DNA of 64,000 nt, taken from NCBI RefSeq assembly GCF_018139565.1, contig NZ_JAGSPK010000004.1, positions 186,001 to 250,000 of the forward strand, read 5' to 3'. Positions 16,309 through 25,547 of this stretch are shown here, one piece after another. Position 1 is the first letter of the stretch; each line of letters starts with the position of its first letter. Both the position numbers and the translations under genes were made by a program. The notes under the pieces were generated by a model. The model did no database searches, was not told where the DNA came from, and saw only the letters and a program-made list of their open reading frames with translations. Source of the stretch: Cognatundibacterium rivi. Its GTDB lineage: Bacteria > Pseudomonadota > Gammaproteobacteria > Burkholderiales > Burkholderiaceae_D.

Positions 16309-16322
16309 ATGGCCTGACCGAA
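16309..16322. promoter_or_regulatory. FadR-type operator 3 (gntR side)
   Basis: ATGGCCTGACCGAA is an imperfect copy of the same motif, about two helical turns from the perfect site at 16289. Paired sites at this spacing suggest autoregulation. Confidence 0.5.
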
Positions 16323-16363
16323 CAGAAAATGACTGGCTGTTATGCAGATAAGGTCGTCAGAAA

Positions 16364-17068
16364 ATGAATAAAAAAAACAATGTGGGACACAGCGAGACAA
16401 TTTCTCATGAGCCACGCCTGTATCGCGTGGTGGCAGACAAGATTAAGGGATTGATTGCTGAAGAAGGCATCAAACCCGGTGAGCGTCTTCCATCTGAGCG
16501 TGATCTGGCAACGAAGCTCAGCGTATCACGCGCGTCCTTACGTGAAGCACTGATCGCACTTGAACTGAGCGGTACGGTTGAAGTGCGTGGCGGTTCTGGT
16601 GTGTATGTCAGTCAGGTTGTTGAATCAGAGGCGCATTTGCCTGAAGTCGGTGCCGGGCCATTTGAAGTCTTATCGGCACGGCGTCTGATTGAATCGGAAG
16701 TCGCAGCGATTGCGGCACGTGTGGCGACTGATTCAGCGATTGACGACATTTTAAAAGCGGTGCTGGAGATGGAAGCGCATCACGCGAATTACGCCAGTAA
16801 TGAAAGCGCGGACAGAAATTTTCATCTGTCCATCGCCAGAGCAACAGGCAATAGCGCGTTAGTCGGTGCTGTCGAATATTTATGGAATCAACGTGGCCGT
16901 TTATGGCACAAATTGAAGGAGCATTTTCAGACAGAAGAATTACGTCATGAAACATTGACGGACCATAGAAACATTCTGGAGGCGATTGCCTCACATGATC
17001 CGGCTGCCGCCCGCAAAGCGATGCGAGCGCATCTGGAACGTGTAACCAGAACTTTTTCTCGCGGCTGA
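16364..17068 (+). CDS. GntR/FadR-family regulator of the uronate genes
   Basis: This is a DNA-binding repressor of 234 residues. The winged helix (about 18-90) is marked by PGERLPSERDLATKLSVSRA and a REALIALELSG recognition segment. It is followed by an all-helical FCD ligand domain with histidines in DRNFHLSIARATGN and LTDHRNILEAI that usually hold a metal and the acid effector. It is divergent from garD, with three TGGTCnGACC-type sites between them, which suggests control of both directions. The effector is probably a sugar acid of the pathway. It differs from the second FadR-type regulator at 38437 and appears to use a different operator. Confidence 0.88.
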   Translation: MNKKNNVGHSETISHEPRLYRVVADKIKGLIAEEGIKPGERLPSERDLATKLSVSRASLREALIALELSGTVEVRGGSGVYVSQVVESEAHLPEVGAGPFEVLSARRLIESEVAAIAARVATDSAIDDILKAVLEMEAHHANYASNESADRNFHLSIARATGNSALVGAVEYLWNQRGRLWHKLKEHFQTEELRHETLTDHRNILEAIASHDPAAARKAMRAHLERVTRTFSRG

Positions 17069-17279
17069 AACACAGACAAGGCAAAGACACATTTGCCAGT
17101 TTTAGCGGTAGAGATGCCCCATTTTTCGACCGGCTGAGACCCCGGTGAGACACGGATATGTTGTGTACTCATCTTCGTCGCAGCGGCACGGAGTACGCGA
17201 GGTGCTCCAGACAAGTCGCTCACCACCAAACCGGGAGTGACATCGTTGATGAAAAATAGGAGTTTGAGGAGACATTAGA

Positions 17280-19970
17280 ATGAAGAAAAAAATAACGAGC
17301 CGTTCCGCATTTATGCTGAGCAGCGTCAGTATTGCTGTCCTGACGCTGGTCAATCAGGTGCAGGCTGAAGAAATACAAAAGGTAGAAGTCACGGGGTCTT
17401 CTATCCGTCGTCTGGCTACCGAGGCATCGTTGCCTGTCACGATGGTGACCGGTGAAGAGCTGGAAAAACGTGGTATGACCACACTCGCTGATCTGATGAT
17501 GGCGTTACCAGAGTCAGCTTCACTGGCACCATCAAATGCAGGCTCAGGTACAAACATCAATCTGCGCGGTTTGGGTGTTAACCGCACGCTGGTGTTGTTG
17601 AATGGCCGTCGTCTGGCGAACGAAGCGATTGCCGATGGATATGCGAATCTGGACGTGATTCCTATGAGTGCGATTGCACGTGTAGAGATATTGCGTGATG
17701 GCGCTTCTTCGATTTACGGCTCGGATGCGATCGGTGGCGTCGTTAACTTCATCACCAAACGAACGTTTGAAGGTAAAACAATATCCGCGCAATTGGTGCA
17801 GCCACAAAAAAATGGCGGTGCAGATGAGCAGCGTATCAGCGGCACTGTCGGTTTCGGTAATCTGGCACAAGATGGCTGGAACTGGTATGCCACGGTTGAC
17901 GCGCATCGTCGTAGTCGTCTGGCGGCATCAGATCGCGCCGAATTAAGTACGAATGATATTCTGACGAGTATTGGCCGTGCGCCTGCATTGGGTAGTGGTG
18001 GTTACTCTATGCCTGCCAACTTCACGACCGCAACAAATAAAAACGCACAAAATCCTTACTACGCTTCTGGTTGCCAGTCACCGTATTCGATACAAGGTGC
18101 AAAGAACACTTGTATTCTGAACGATGCTGCCTACGGTAGTGCTTTGTATGGCAATGAGCAGGTGACGTTCTACACCAAATTCACAAAACGCTTTAATGAA
18201 GATCACACCTTGACGGTGGATTACATGCGCGGACAGGAATACATCCTCGGCACTAAAAACCCGACTACAAGTCTGGCTGCGAATGGTGTAACGGCGCAAT
18301 TGCCTTCGACCAGTAAATGGTATCCGGGCGGTAGCGGTGGTGTACCTGCAGTCGCTGGTCTGAAGGGCGAGCCTTTGACTGTTACCTGGAGTGTCGCCGA
18401 TCTGGGGCTGGCAACAACCAAAGATAAACAAGTGAATCAGCGTATCGCCGTGAATGACGAAGGGCGTATCGCATCATGGGACTACAAACTTGGTTTTGTT
18501 TATGGCCACAGTCTGCGTGAAAACTACTATGATTCGGGCTATGTAAGCGGGGCTGATTTACTGAAAGGCATCAGCAACGGTACCCTGAATCCATTCGGCT
18601 TACAAGATTCGGCCGGGCTGGCATATCTGAAAAGTATCTCAGTCGATGGTGCCTTGAACCGGCATTCCGTCAGTACATTTACTGGCGTTGATCTGACGGT
18701 ATCGCGTGAGTTGTCAAATCTGGCCGGTGGTCCGATGATGCTGGCGCTGGGTACGGACTATCATCGTGATACTACTGAAGATCAGAAAACGGACATCACG
18801 AATATTGCAACGTATGCAGGTGCTTCGCCATCGTTTGCGAAATCCAGCCGGAATGTCGCTGCGGCTTACGCCGAGTTAGAAGTTCCTTTGACCAAAGAAC
18901 TGAATCTGAACTTTGCAGTACGTGACGATCATTTCAGTGACTTCGGCAATACGATTAACCCTAAAGCCAGCTTCCGTTATCAGCCAACCAAAGAACTGAT
19001 GTTCCGTGGTTCCGCTAACACGGGTTTCCGTGCACCAACTTTGTTTGACCGCTACGGTTATCGTTTGCCAGGTGCAACGACAAAAACGGCAGCGAAGTGG
19101 GACGATCCTGTGCAATGTCCGGGCGGCACGCCGGGCGTTGCAGGTACAGGTAAAGCATTGCCTGGACTGGTTGCCTCTACCGTATGTAATGTGACTTTGC
19201 CGAAACAAACCGGTAGCAATGCAGATTTGCAGCCAGAAAAATCCAAAGGTTATACCTTCGGTCTGGTCGTTGAACCGCTGAAAAATCTGACGGTATCGGC
19301 TGATTACTGGCACATAGAAATGACCGACATGCTGGCGAACTTGCCAGAGCAGGTCTATTTCACGAATCCACAAAAATATGCTGATCTGTTTGTCCGTAAT
19401 GCAGATGGTTCCCTGGCCTTCATCAAGAATGTGACGATGAATCTAGGCGGTCAGAAAGCATCTGGTATCGACGTTTCTCTGGCCTATGCTTTCCCGAAAA
19501 CATCCGTAGGTAATTTTAAGGTGAAACTTGACGGTACCTATCTGACACAATTTGATAATCAGCTGGAAAAAGATAGTCCATACATTTCGAATATCGGTCG
19601 CTTCGGTGCAGCAAGCAATGGCACTACTTCCAGCATGCCGATTATCACTTTCCGTTGGAAGCACACACTGAGCTTCGCCTGGGATCGGGGTGATTGGGCA
19701 TCACAGTTGACGCAAAACTTCAACACTGGTTATCACGATCAGAATCTGGTTGCGCCAGAGTATTTCCGTGATATCGAGTCTTATTCCATCTGGAACTGGA
19801 CAGTGAATTACCGTGGCTTTAAAAACATGGCAATTTCCGCAGGCATTTCAAATCTTCTGAATGCCCGTCCGCCTGTCACTAATCATAACGCGTACACCTA
19901 CGGTTATCTGAGCAGCGCTGCAAGCCCTGTTGGCCGTGCTTTAAATGTTCGCGTGTCTTACGACTTCTGA
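17280..19970 (+). CDS. TonB-dependent outer-membrane receptor (pectin oligosaccharide uptake)
   Basis: This is an outer-membrane active importer of 896 residues. A signal peptide ends near residue 29 (QVQA before EE). The plug domain shows INLRGLGVNRTLVLLNGRRL and VEILRDGASSIYGSDAIGGVVN. A large beta-barrel follows, ending in RVSYDF with the terminal phenylalanine needed for assembly. The short TonB-box-like VEVTGS lies just after the signal. The gene is directly followed by a polygalacturonase, an esterase and two more GH28 genes on the same strand. The substrate is therefore inferred to be pectin-derived oligogalacturonides. Confidence 0.92.
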   Translation: MKKKITSRSAFMLSSVSIAVLTLVNQVQAEEIQKVEVTGSSIRRLATEASLPVTMVTGEELEKRGMTTLADLMMALPESASLAPSNAGSGTNINLRGLGVNRTLVLLNGRRLANEAIADGYANLDVIPMSAIARVEILRDGASSIYGSDAIGGVVNFITKRTFEGKTISAQLVQPQKNGGADEQRISGTVGFGNLAQDGWNWYATVDAHRRSRLAASDRAELSTNDILTSIGRAPALGSGGYSMPANFTTATNKNAQNPYYASGCQSPYSIQGAKNTCILNDAAYGSALYGNEQVTFYTKFTKRFNEDHTLTVDYMRGQEYILGTKNPTTSLAANGVTAQLPSTSKWYPGGSGGVPAVAGLKGEPLTVTWSVADLGLATTKDKQVNQRIAVNDEGRIASWDYKLGFVYGHSLRENYYDSGYVSGADLLKGISNGTLNPFGLQDSAGLAYLKSISVDGALNRHSVSTFTGVDLTVSRELSNLAGGPMMLALGTDYHRDTTEDQKTDITNIATYAGASPSFAKSSRNVAAAYAELEVPLTKELNLNFAVRDDHFSDFGNTINPKASFRYQPTKELMFRGSANTGFRAPTLFDRYGYRLPGATTKTAAKWDDPVQCPGGTPGVAGTGKALPGLVASTVCNVTLPKQTGSNADLQPEKSKGYTFGLVVEPLKNLTVSADYWHIEMTDMLANLPEQVYFTNPQKYADLFVRNADGSLAFIKNVTMNLGGQKASGIDVSLAYAFPKTSVGNFKVKLDGTYLTQFDNQLEKDSPYISNIGRFGAASNGTTSSMPIITFRWKHTLSFAWDRGDWASQLTQNFNTGYHDQNLVAPEYFRDIESYSIWNWTVNYRGFKNMAISAGISNLLNARPPVTNHNAYTYGYLSSAASPVGRALNVRVSYDF

Positions 19971-20026
19971 TAGTGCTTAGTCCCTGGCCTTTGCAGGTCA
20001 GGGACATTTTAAAAGATGGAAAAATT

Positions 20027-21898
20027 ATGAGTGTTGTGATTAACGAAAAACGCAGAAGCCTGTTGCAAGCTGCGTCCAGCGTCGGATTGTTGATGGGCAG
20101 TGGCCTCGCCAGCGAAGCTATCGCGGCGACAACGAAACAAGATCCATGGAAACAGGCGCAGGCGATTATTGATCGCTTTGCCAAACCTATCCATTTTCGT
20201 AAAGAAGATTTTCTGGTCACCAGTTATGGTGCCAAAACCTGCGACGTGAAACCGGTAGAGGCGTGGGTTTCTTTCGTCGAACGTAAAACCTTGCAGACCC
20301 CTGTTGCCGATGCGACCGATTGCTATCCGGCCATTGCCGCTGCGATTGCCGCTTGCCACGCGGCAGGTGGAGGGCGCGTGGTGATTCCAGCCGGGAATTG
20401 GTACGTTGCCGGACCTATCGTTTTGCTCTCGAATGTGAATGTGCATCTGAATGCCGGAGCACACGTTTATTTCAGTAATAATCCGGCGGATTACGCCAAA
20501 TACGGTAAGTATGACTGCGGTAAAAACGGCAAGCTTTCTATGACCCGTTGGGAAGGCAATGATTGCCTGAATTTCTCGTCTATGGTGTACGCCTACGGTC
20601 AGAGAAATATCGCGTTGACGGGTGATGACTGGACGGCGATTCTGGATGGTCAGGCAGGCGTTAATTTTGCCGACAGCCCGTATTGCTGGTGGTCCTGGAA
20701 GGGCCGTGAAAAGCCAAGTTCGGTCGGCGATATTGCCCCTGGCAGTGGCGACTGGATCAAGCATCAGAAAGGCGAGACAGAAGTATCTCTGAATCCGCTG
20801 AATCCTGTATCACTGGCGGAAGTTGCGCCGCATCTGTCAGAAGAAAAACGCCTGTTTATTCAGGGCGAGGGTGATAAATGGCGGCGTGACTCTAACTATC
20901 TGCGGGCACTGGCGGAAGCCGGAATCGCCGCTGATAAACGTGTTTTCGGTTTAGGCCATTTCCTGCGTCCACACATGGTGCAGTTCATCAATTGCAGCAA
21001 TGTCTTGTTTCAGGGTTATCAGGTAACGAATACGCCATTCTGGCAACATAATCCGGTTGGATGCCGCAATGTTCATGTCAAAAACATTTACGCCAACAGC
21101 GTAGGCCCGAACAGCGATGGCTTCGATCCTGAATCCTGTAACTATGTCCTGATTGAAGATTCGACTTTTGATACTGGTGACGATTGCATCGCTGTCGATG
21201 CAGGCAAGGGGCCGGATGTGCAATATGGTCCGTCACAAAATATCGTCGTGCAAAACTGCAAAATGCATAGCGGGCATGGTGCCATGACATTTGGCAGCAT
21301 TATGTCAGCAGGTATTCAGAATGTGTTTGCGCAGAATCTGGTATTTGAAAACAGCCATTGGAAAACGGACCCGTTGAATATTGCGATTCGCTTTAAGTGC
21401 AATATGAGTCGCGGTGGTTTCCTGAAAAATCTGCACATCAGAAATATCAGTATTCCGAATGGTATCCGCACGACACCGGCGTTTTACGCGACCTTGCCGG
21501 GTTCAGTCATCCCGACGAAATCGGTGGCAACTTCTGCCGGCGCGGTGATTACTATTGATTGTGGCTATGATCCGCTCAGCGACAACGTCCGCACACGTCC
21601 GCCTGTGGTTTCCGATATTCATATTTCCAACGTTAATGTCGGCAACGTTGACACCGGTGCAGGGCAATTCTCCAGCTATCAGGCGATTGTCGTTCTGGGA
21701 CCTGTACCCAGCGATTACAACGGGCCCGCATCGCCTGCGCCAAAAATTGTACCGGTAAAGAATGTCACTATTTCTGATTGTGATCTCGGCAATCCGGTGA
21801 ATAAAGAGAATCCTATGTATCTCTTTAATGTCAAAGACCTGGTATTGAAAAATGTCCGTGTCGGCGGCACAGTTTACAACAAGACATTGTCTGTCTGA
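20027..21898 (+). CDS. GH28 polygalacturonase-like protein with Tat-like signal (paralog 1)
   Basis: This 623-residue enzyme of glycoside hydrolase family 28 should release galacturonate from oligogalacturonides. The start at 20027 is preferred over 19973 because it puts the twin arginines (KRRSLLQAA, residues 8-16) in a normal Tat-type signal ending near AIA. GH28 active-site elements are present: NSDG 362-365, GDD 384-386, GHG 416-418 and RFK 455-457 (usual RIK). It departs from its paralog at 25548 in having GSI where GSE is usual and VDAG where IKAG is usual. It lies 56 bases after the TonB receptor. The Tat signal and the neighbouring receptor suggest periplasmic, exo-type action on imported oligomers; this is inference. 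Confidence 0.88.
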   Translation: MSVVINEKRRSLLQAASSVGLLMGSGLASEAIAATTKQDPWKQAQAIIDRFAKPIHFRKEDFLVTSYGAKTCDVKPVEAWVSFVERKTLQTPVADATDCYPAIAAAIAACHAAGGGRVVIPAGNWYVAGPIVLLSNVNVHLNAGAHVYFSNNPADYAKYGKYDCGKNGKLSMTRWEGNDCLNFSSMVYAYGQRNIALTGDDWTAILDGQAGVNFADSPYCWWSWKGREKPSSVGDIAPGSGDWIKHQKGETEVSLNPLNPVSLAEVAPHLSEEKRLFIQGEGDKWRRDSNYLRALAEAGIAADKRVFGLGHFLRPHMVQFINCSNVLFQGYQVTNTPFWQHNPVGCRNVHVKNIYANSVGPNSDGFDPESCNYVLIEDSTFDTGDDCIAVDAGKGPDVQYGPSQNIVVQNCKMHSGHGAMTFGSIMSAGIQNVFAQNLVFENSHWKTDPLNIAIRFKCNMSRGGFLKNLHIRNISIPNGIRTTPAFYATLPGSVIPTKSVATSAGAVITIDCGYDPLSDNVRTRPPVVSDIHISNVNVGNVDTGAGQFSSYQAIVVLGPVPSDYNGPASPAPKIVPVKNVTISDCDLGNPVNKENPMYLFNVKDLVLKNVRVGGTVYNKTLSV

Positions 21899-21920
21899 CC
21901 ACTTCCCTGTAGTCAGTTTG

Positions 21921-21947
21921 GAGCCTCCTCGTGAGGCTCTTTTTTTA
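21921..21947 (+). terminator. Rho-independent terminator after GH28 paralog 1
   Basis: The arms GAGCCTC and GAGGCTC around CTCGT are followed by seven T residues. It lies inside the pectinase run, so it may reduce expression of the downstream esterase relative to the receptor and GH28. Confidence 0.85.
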
Positions 21948-21961
21948 AATTGGATAACATC

Positions 21962-22771
21962 ATGAAGACATTACTTCGTGTCGTTTTGCTCGCTTGTTCT
22001 GCTCCGCTATGGATGGCCTGTCAGGGGCCAGCGCCCGTCGTGAAAGATACCCGTCCGTTTGAAATTATTCTTGTCGGCGACTCGACCATGGCGCCGAACA
22101 GCGGCTATGGCAATGCATTGTGCGAACGTTTTTCGAAAAAAATCACTTGCCTGAATCTCGCGAAGGGTGGGCGTAGTTCCGGTAGTTACAGGGCAGAAGG
22201 TTCCTGGGAGATTGTGATGCAGCAATTGCGCCGTGATACAGATAGACGTCGTGTGGTGTTGATGCAGTTCGGGCATAACGATCAACCCGGCAAGCCCGGA
22301 CGTTCTACCGATCTGGCGACAGAATTTCCGGTGAATCTTGCGCGCTATGTCGACGATGTCAGAGCTGTCGGTGGTGAAATTATTTTGCTGACGCCTCTCA
22401 CGCGCAGAACCTTCAAAGATGGTGTATTGCCGAATGATTTGCGTCCGTGGGCGGAAGCCAGTTTGCGTGTCGCCAGCGAAAAACAGGTGCCTGCGATCGA
22501 CCTGAATCAACAAAGCCACGCGCTGGTTGCCGCGATGGGGCAAAGCGAGGCTGATACGCTGGCAATGGCACCGCCGCCATCTGAAATCGTCGCACCAGCT
22601 GCTGGCAGCACACTGGCAACGGTAGAGCGTCAGGGCGCCGCGAAAAGTGCGTTTGACCGTACCCATGTCGGTAAAAAAGGTGCAGCGATTTTTTCTGAAA
22701 TGGTCGCGCAGGCTCTTGTGGCTGTAGACCCTGAAATCGGTAATGGCATGGCCAGAGGAAGTTCAAAATGA
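21962..22771 (+). CDS. SGNH/GDSL esterase lipoprotein (rhamnogalacturonan acetylesterase-like)
   Basis: This is a 269-residue lipoprotein with lipobox LWMAC (Cys20). The SGNH hydrolase blocks are visible: GDST with the nucleophile Ser41, glycine in GGRSSGSY, GHND in LMQFGHNDQPG, and the catalytic Asp/His pair in FDRTHVG near the C terminus. This set, with THVG, is that of rhamnogalacturonan and pectin acetylesterases (CE12-like). A TTG at 21950 is also in frame, but ATG 21962 has GGA at a good distance and gives the cleaner signal. The stop overlaps the start of the next gene by four bases, so it is coupled to the GH28-CE8 fusion. It would remove acetyl groups ahead of the hydrolases. Confidence 0.85.
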   Translation: MKTLLRVVLLACSAPLWMACQGPAPVVKDTRPFEIILVGDSTMAPNSGYGNALCERFSKKITCLNLAKGGRSSGSYRAEGSWEIVMQQLRRDTDRRRVVLMQFGHNDQPGKPGRSTDLATEFPVNLARYVDDVRAVGGEIILLTPLTRRTFKDGVLPNDLRPWAEASLRVASEKQVPAIDLNQQSHALVAAMGQSEADTLAMAPPPSEIVAPAAGSTLATVERQGAAKSAFDRTHVGKKGAAIFSEMVAQALVAVDPEIGNGMARGSSK

Positions 22772-25521
22772 GATACAACATGAAACAGCGGCAGCCACAA
22801 CTCACATTAGTTTCCCGCTACGCCAGTGTGTTGCTGGTGATGTCGGGCCTATTTGCCGCGGATGTCAGTGCGCAGGATAGTCGTCCATTGAAAGAACCGG
22901 TTGCGCCGTCGATATGCCAATTGTTACCAGCGCAGCTGACGATGAATGAGGTTGATGTGCAGGCATCGGCTGCACCTGACACTCCGCGCCTGCAGCAAGC
23001 AATCAATCAGTGTCCATCCGGCAAAGCAGTGCGCCTGGTCAGGCATAGCGATAAAAATTATTTCCTCACCGGCGCATTGCAGATGAAGGCGGGTGTCTCT
23101 TTAGTGATTGACGCCGGTATCGTGCTGGCGGGATCACGCTTACCTGCTGATTATGATAAAGGTGAAAAAAAATGCGGCACCATCGACCAGAAGGGACGAG
23201 GTTGCCACCCGCTGATCAGCGTTACTCAGTCACAGAATGCGGGATTATTCGGTGATGGTGTGATTGACGGTCAGGGCGGCAAGAAAATTCTTGGCGGTTC
23301 CGAGAGTTGGTGGGAAATAGCGCGTCGCGCCCAGCGTGAAGACTTGCATCAGAATGTACCGCGTATGCTGGAAATCACACAGTCACGCGAGATGGCATTG
23401 CACAGAATTTGGCTGAAAAACTCGGCTAATTTTCATGTCACCCTGAATCAGGTGGATGGCTTTACCGCATGGGGCATGCATATTGATACGCCAGCCACCG
23501 CACGCAACACGGATGGTATTGATCCTATTTCTTCCCGCAATATCACGATCACCAGGAGCTTTATCCGTACTGGTGACGATAATGTCGCGATTAAGGCGGG
23601 GAATCAGGGACCGACCGAAAACATTACCATCAGTGATAATCATTTTTACTCCGGGCACGGTATGTCCATCGGTAGTGAAACGAATGGCAATATCCGACAT
23701 GTGCTGGTCGAAAAATTGAGTATTGATGGCGCTACTTCGGGCTTGCGCATTAAGAGTGATGTGTCGCGTGGTGGTCTGGTGCAGGACGTGACGTATAGAG
23801 ATATCTGCATACAGAACAGTAAAGCACCGCTGGATTTCGACACGCATTACGGTAAGCGTGCATCGGGTGACCTGATACCGGAATATAGTGATATTCATCT
23901 CGAACGTGTGCAAGTGCTGACGCCGGGGAAACTGATATTTCATGGCTATGACGCAGCGAGGCCACTCAGGCTCAGTGTCAATGGCCTGAGCGTTCCTGAA
24001 CAAAGCACGGTCGTCAGAGAGAATGCCCAGTGGACATCCGCCGTTGTGAAATCGATGCTGGATCAGAATTTTGCCTGGCAGCCGCTGCCATCAACGACAA
24101 AAAATACTGCCTGCGATAATGCATTTGCGGTCTATCCATCACCATCAGCGGCAGATAAACGCCCGCAGTTAAATGCAGAGCAGGCCGCGCATTTTTCTTA
24201 TGACGAAGTGCTTGGCTATGCCGGGTTGCCAGGAAAAGAACAACGTGATGTGTGGAACCCTTTGTCTTCACCGGTGGTGAGTGCGCAGCAGATGACGCCC
24301 GACTATATTGTCAATGCCGCTGCTCCTGCTGACGGGAAGAGGCATTTTCAGCGCTTACAGGATGCGGTCAATCAGATTGTGTCAGACGATCTGGCACATC
24401 GCTTACCGGCATCCCGCCGCATCACTGTTCTGGTTGAGCCCGGAGTCTATGATGGACTGGTCTATATCCCTGAAACATCCGTCCCCATCAGCGTGATCGG
24501 CAGAGATCCTGCCACAACACGCATCTGTGCCAATCTGGATGCGGCGATCAGCGGCGCACAATATCAGGAGCGCTTCGGGGCACAGTTTGCACAGGCGCCG
24601 GCGGCGATTGCTGACATGTTTAACAGCATCCGCATCCGCCCGATTATCGGGACATTTGGTACTGCCGTGCTGTGGGTGAAAAGCCAGGCATTCCAGATGC
24701 GTGATATCACCGTTGAAAACAGCTATAACAAAACTGGCGCACCGGCACCGCAGGCATGTGAAGGCGCTGACTGCCCCGGAAACGGCGTGTATGGGAAAAG
24801 TCTGATGGTGCATCATCAGGCCTTAGCGATGATGACTGATGGCGTTGACAAAGCACAGTTTGAACAAGTGCGTCTGCTGGGATTGCAGGATACGCTGTAT
24901 ATGCGGGCCGGAAAATCAGGGCAGACCGCTCGTCACTTTTTCTATCATTCTTATATCGAAGGCGATGTTGACTATATTTTTGGTGATGCGACAGCGTATT
25001 TCCTTGAGTCTGAAATACGCTCATTAGGACCCCGCACCAGTTCTTATGTCGCAGCACCAAGTACAAACCTGAATTCACGTTATGGCTTTGTATTTAACCG
25101 TTGCCGCTTTAGCCATGACCAGAGCAGCAATGCGATGGCTGGAAAATTTTATCTGGTTCGTCAATGGTTTCATAATCAGCGTTGCACGCCGTACGGCAAA
25201 GTACCTATCGATGGCTATCGTTGCGAGGCCGGAGTGACAGATCAGTTTGTCAGTCCGACTGGCACGATTACCCGGCAGACGATAGAAACGGTCGGAAAAA
25301 TGATAGTGCTTAATTCTGTGATCGGTGCGCATATACATCCGCTGACGCCTTGGTCCGACTGGAATAAAAATGGCACTTTGCCATACCGTCCTGCTCAATT
25401 TAACAGTGACGACTTCTGGCGGAATTTATCTGCGAGCACAATCAGCCCGACTGCTTTTGGCTATCAGGCAGCGCCTGCACCTATGCAGTTTCTGGGTGAA
25501 TTCAATAATCAATACGAATAA
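22768..25521 (+). CDS. Bifunctional GH28 polygalacturonase - CE8 pectin methylesterase
   Basis: This is a secreted two-enzyme protein of 917 residues with a signal peptide of about 35. The N-terminal half is a GH28 hydrolase: NTDG 247-250, GDD 269-271, GHG 296-298 and RIK 327-329. The C-terminal half, from about 510, is a CE8 pectin methylesterase: GLQD with Asp708, VDYIFG with Asp735, and the catalytic arginine Arg798 in LVRQW (LGRPW in most relatives). Methylesterases remove methyl groups that block polygalacturonases, so the fusion couples the two steps. There is no frameshift or gap between halves. It overlaps the esterase gene by four bases and precedes GH28 paralog 2 by 26. Confidence 0.9.
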   Translation: MRYNMKQRQPQLTLVSRYASVLLVMSGLFAADVSAQDSRPLKEPVAPSICQLLPAQLTMNEVDVQASAAPDTPRLQQAINQCPSGKAVRLVRHSDKNYFLTGALQMKAGVSLVIDAGIVLAGSRLPADYDKGEKKCGTIDQKGRGCHPLISVTQSQNAGLFGDGVIDGQGGKKILGGSESWWEIARRAQREDLHQNVPRMLEITQSREMALHRIWLKNSANFHVTLNQVDGFTAWGMHIDTPATARNTDGIDPISSRNITITRSFIRTGDDNVAIKAGNQGPTENITISDNHFYSGHGMSIGSETNGNIRHVLVEKLSIDGATSGLRIKSDVSRGGLVQDVTYRDICIQNSKAPLDFDTHYGKRASGDLIPEYSDIHLERVQVLTPGKLIFHGYDAARPLRLSVNGLSVPEQSTVVRENAQWTSAVVKSMLDQNFAWQPLPSTTKNTACDNAFAVYPSPSAADKRPQLNAEQAAHFSYDEVLGYAGLPGKEQRDVWNPLSSPVVSAQQMTPDYIVNAAAPADGKRHFQRLQDAVNQIVSDDLAHRLPASRRITVLVEPGVYDGLVYIPETSVPISVIGRDPATTRICANLDAAISGAQYQERFGAQFAQAPAAIADMFNSIRIRPIIGTFGTAVLWVKSQAFQMRDITVENSYNKTGAPAPQACEGADCPGNGVYGKSLMVHHQALAMMTDGVDKAQFEQVRLLGLQDTLYMRAGKSGQTARHFFYHSYIEGDVDYIFGDATAYFLESEIRSLGPRTSSYVAAPSTNLNSRYGFVFNRCRFSHDQSSNAMAGKFYLVRQWFHNQRCTPYGKVPIDGYRCEAGVTDQFVSPTGTITRQTIETVGKMIVLNSVIGAHIHPLTPWSDWNKNGTLPYRPAQFNSDDFWRNLSASTISPTAFGYQAAPAPMQFLGEFNNQYE

Positions 25522-25547
25522 TTTGAGAAAAAAAAAGGAAGTACGAC

